6,705 nt of DNA, taken from assembly GCA_937902605.1 (NCBI GenBank), contig CALFNC010000314.1:1-6705 (forward strand), written 5' to 3'. This stretch comes from an uncultured Acidobacteriota bacterium. GTDB lineage: Bacteria; Acidobacteriota; Thermoanaerobaculia; UBA5066. Below, in pieces: positions 5,264 to 6,705 of this stretch (its first letter is position 1; every line of letters starts with the position of its first letter). The notes beneath the pieces are model-generated. The model ran no database searches. It was not told the origin of the DNA and saw only the letters and a list, made by a program, of their open reading frames with translations. Position numbers and translations under genes: made by a program.

Positions 5264-6310
5264 ATGGACACCATGCCTCATCGCTCGAAGTGGCTGAGGG
5301 TCGTGGTCTCCATCGGCCTCGCCGTCGGCCTCCTCTTTTTTTTCCTCAAGAACCTCGACTTCGCAAAGGTCGGCCAAGCCATCGCCTCCGCCGATCCGTG
5401 GGCGATAGGGGCCGCCGTCCTCCTTTCCCTCCTGAACATCCCGATCCGCTCGTGGCGATGGACGCGTCTCATCCGGCACGTCGGCCCCGTGAGCCTGCGC
5501 GATTCGATCGCGGCGACTTGCATCGGCTTCGCCGCGACGACGCTCCTCCCCGCCCGCGCCGGAGAGGTAGTCCGCCCGGTCGCCCTGGCCCGGATGACGC
5601 GGCTTCCGGCCGCGCCCCTTCTCGCGTCCATCGGCCTCGAGCGGCTCATCGACCTGATGGCAATCCTCGTCCTCTTCGTCTTCTACGCGCTCGGTGGGTG
5701 GGCGCCGGCTGCGATGTCGGGGGACGAGGGGCTCCGCTTCGCGCTCCTCCGCCGCTCGGCGCTGATCATGGGGGCCGGCACCCTGGCCGCCCTGGCGGCC
5801 CTCGGCGTGCTCGCGGCATTCCCTGAGCGACGCGAGCGGTTCCTCGAGAAGGTGGTCGGCCTCCTCCCCGAGCGTGTGGGATCGAGGATCCTCCCGTTGC
5901 TGAGCAGCTTCCTCAAGGGCTTCGACGCGATCAAGTCGGGCCGCGACGCCGCCATCGTCGGCCTTTCTTCCGCGCTCCTCTGGCTCGTGATCTCGCTTCA
6001 GGTCCACGTCTCGCTCAGGGCCTTCGGCCTGAACCACCCGTTCCCCGTGGCGTTCTTCGTCCTGACGTGGGCAGTGCTCGGGCTGGCGATCCCGACTCCG
6101 GGCGGCGTCGGCGGTTACCACAAGGCGGTGGCCTACGCTCTGACCGGGTTCTACGCCGCCGAGGCCTCCACGGCGGCCGCGTTCGCCCTCGTCTCGCACG
6201 TCATCTCGTTCGTGCCGATCACCGTCATTGGCCTCGTGTTCCTGGCCGGCTCGGGACTCTCGTTCGGCCGGCTCGCCGAGGAGCCCTCCGGAGGCAACCT
6301 CCCGACATGA
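5264..6310 (+). CDS. UPF0104 / LPG-synthase-TM (MprF N-terminal-like) family membrane protein
   Basis: This is an inner-membrane protein of 348 residues, the usual length for stand-alone members, with multiple hydrophobic segments along its length. Two family signatures are clear: [11 protein letters not shown] (95-105) followed by GLERLIDL (124-131), and [13 protein letters not shown] (276-288). The family includes the lipid-flipping membrane domain of MprF, but this protein has no aminoacyl-transfer domain. It is therefore best called a putative lipid or lipid-linked-sugar transporter/flippase, with substrate unknown. I chose ATG 5264 (GGGGTGGG a few bases upstream) over ATG 5273. The frame extends to 5105 but crosses the divergent promoter. 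An 8-T run at codons 25-27 is unusual. The stop overlaps the nrdR start as ATGA, so the two are translated together. Confidence 0.88.
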   Translation: MDTMPHRSKWLRVVVSIGLAVGLLFFFLKNLDFAKVGQAIASADPWAIGAAVLLSLLNIPIRSWRWTRLIRHVGPVSLRDSIAATCIGFAATTLLPARAGEVVRPVALARMTRLPAAPLLASIGLERLIDLMAILVLFVFYALGGWAPAAMSGDEGLRFALLRRSALIMGAGTLAALAALGVLAAFPERRERFLEKVVGLLPERVGSRILPLLSSFLKGFDAIKSGRDAAIVGLSSALLWLVISLQVHVSLRAFGLNHPFPVAFFVLTWAVLGLAIPTPGGVGGYHKAVAYALTGFYAAEASTAAAFALVSHVISFVPITVIGLVFLAGSGLSFGRLAEEPSGGNLPT

Positions 6311-6705
6311 GATGCCCCTTCTGCGGCGGATCGGATGACCGGGTCGTCGACTCCCGGGAAAGCCGCGAGGGCGCGGTCATCCGCCGCCGGAGGGAGTGCG
6401 CCTCGTGCCAGCGCCGCTTCACATCGTACGAGAAGGTCGAGGAGATCCCGATGATGGTCGTCAAGCGGGACGGCCGCCGGGAGGAGTTCGACCGGGCGAA
6501 GCTCCTCCGCGGCCTGCGGCGCGCCTGCGAGAAGCGCCCAGTGGAGATGCGGACGCTGGAGGCCATCTGCGACGAGGTGGAAGGGGCCTTCGGGCACCGC
6601 GAGGAGAAGGAGATGTCCACCGCCGAGATGGGCGGGCTCGTCATGGAGCGGCTGAAGGAGCTCGACCAGGTTGCTTACGTCCGGTTCGCGTCGGTTTACC
6701 GGCGG
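6307..6705 (+). CDS. nrdR: Transcriptional repressor NrdR (3' end cut by the window)
   Basis: NrdR is a zinc-finger/ATP-cone repressor that senses (d)ATP and shuts down ribonucleotide reductase operons by binding NrdR boxes. The visible 133 residues carry the zinc ribbon Cys3-x2-Cys6 and Cys31-x2-Cys34 at the canonical positions. The family motif VVDSRES follows at 13-19, then RRRRECASC (26-34) and RFTSYEKVE. The ATP-cone begins near [21 protein letters not shown], and the family's YVRFASVYR motif is reached at the window edge. About 15-25 C-terminal residues are missing, judging from the usual length of about 150-160. The ATG overlaps the UPF0104 stop (ATGA). There is no separate promoter or strong SD, so it depends on the upstream gene for expression. 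I saw no NrdR box in the window. Confidence 0.96.
   Translation, partial: MRCPFCGGSDDRVVDSRESREGAVIRRRRECASCQRRFTSYEKVEEIPMMVVKRDGRREEFDRAKLLRGLRRACEKRPVEMRTLEAICDEVEGAFGHREEKEMSTAEMGGLVMERLKELDQVAYVRFASVYRR

Noticed and set aside
5087..6199. Minus-strand ORF opposite the UPF0104 gene
   Set aside because: It is rich in Glu, Arg and Gly without recognisable motifs, and is a mirror of the membrane protein gene.
1..6705. CRISPR array, tRNA, rRNA, insertion sequence or toxin-antitoxin pair
   Set aside because: No regularly spaced direct repeats, cloverleaf or CCA-type ends, transposase motifs or small paired ORFs with SDs were seen.

Overview
This is a high-GC bacterial chromosomal window with housekeeping genes and one accessory-looking surface-protein locus. 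I see no integrase, transposase, CRISPR array, tRNA or rRNA. The Shine-Dalgarno (SD) sites are clear. The gene set is a TatA/TatC pair, a C-terminal processing protease, a secreted protein built from GWALD-type Ig-like repeats, a UPF0104 membrane protein and NrdR. It suggests a Gram-negative-type, GC-rich environmental lineage. Acidobacteriota is my best guess, from the style of the S41 protease and of the GWALD-repeat protein. That assignment is inference from memory, not a search result.

Layout. Left block, minus strand: a TatA/B-type subunit (851-1141) runs into tatC (99-854) with a 4-base GTGA overlap. A hairpin-rich spacer follows (13-98), and then what looks like the first four codons of another minus-strand gene (1-12) behind a good SD. 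A 204-base divergent spacer (1142-1345) separates tatA from a plus-strand S41A protease (1346-2983) with a signal/anchor, a PDZ domain and an intact Ser-Lys-Gln catalytic set.

Middle block, minus strand: a strong sigma70-like promoter (TTGACA-N18-TACAAT, 5177-5206) drives a 556-residue secreted protein with four diverged GWALD Ig-like repeats (3417-5087). Seventeen bases later comes a small putative lipoprotein with a carboxypeptidase-regulatory-like beta-sandwich (2986-3399). This pair converges on the S41 protease with only two bases between the stop codons. The only terminator-like structures for that junction lie inside the lipoprotein gene.

Right block, plus strand: a UPF0104/LPG-synthase-TM family membrane protein (5264-6310) overlaps nrdR by ATGA. 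nrdR starts at 6307 and runs off the window end after 133 codons.

How the genes could work together: the Tat genes and the S41 protease belong to envelope protein export and quality control. The Ig-repeat protein and lipoprotein are probably a co-expressed exported pair of unknown role. nrdR represses ribonucleotide reductase genes and has no obvious functional link to its upstream partner. The most novel-looking items are the Ig-repeat/lipoprotein operon and the overlapping hairpins after tatC. Nothing here proves a new defence or mobile system.
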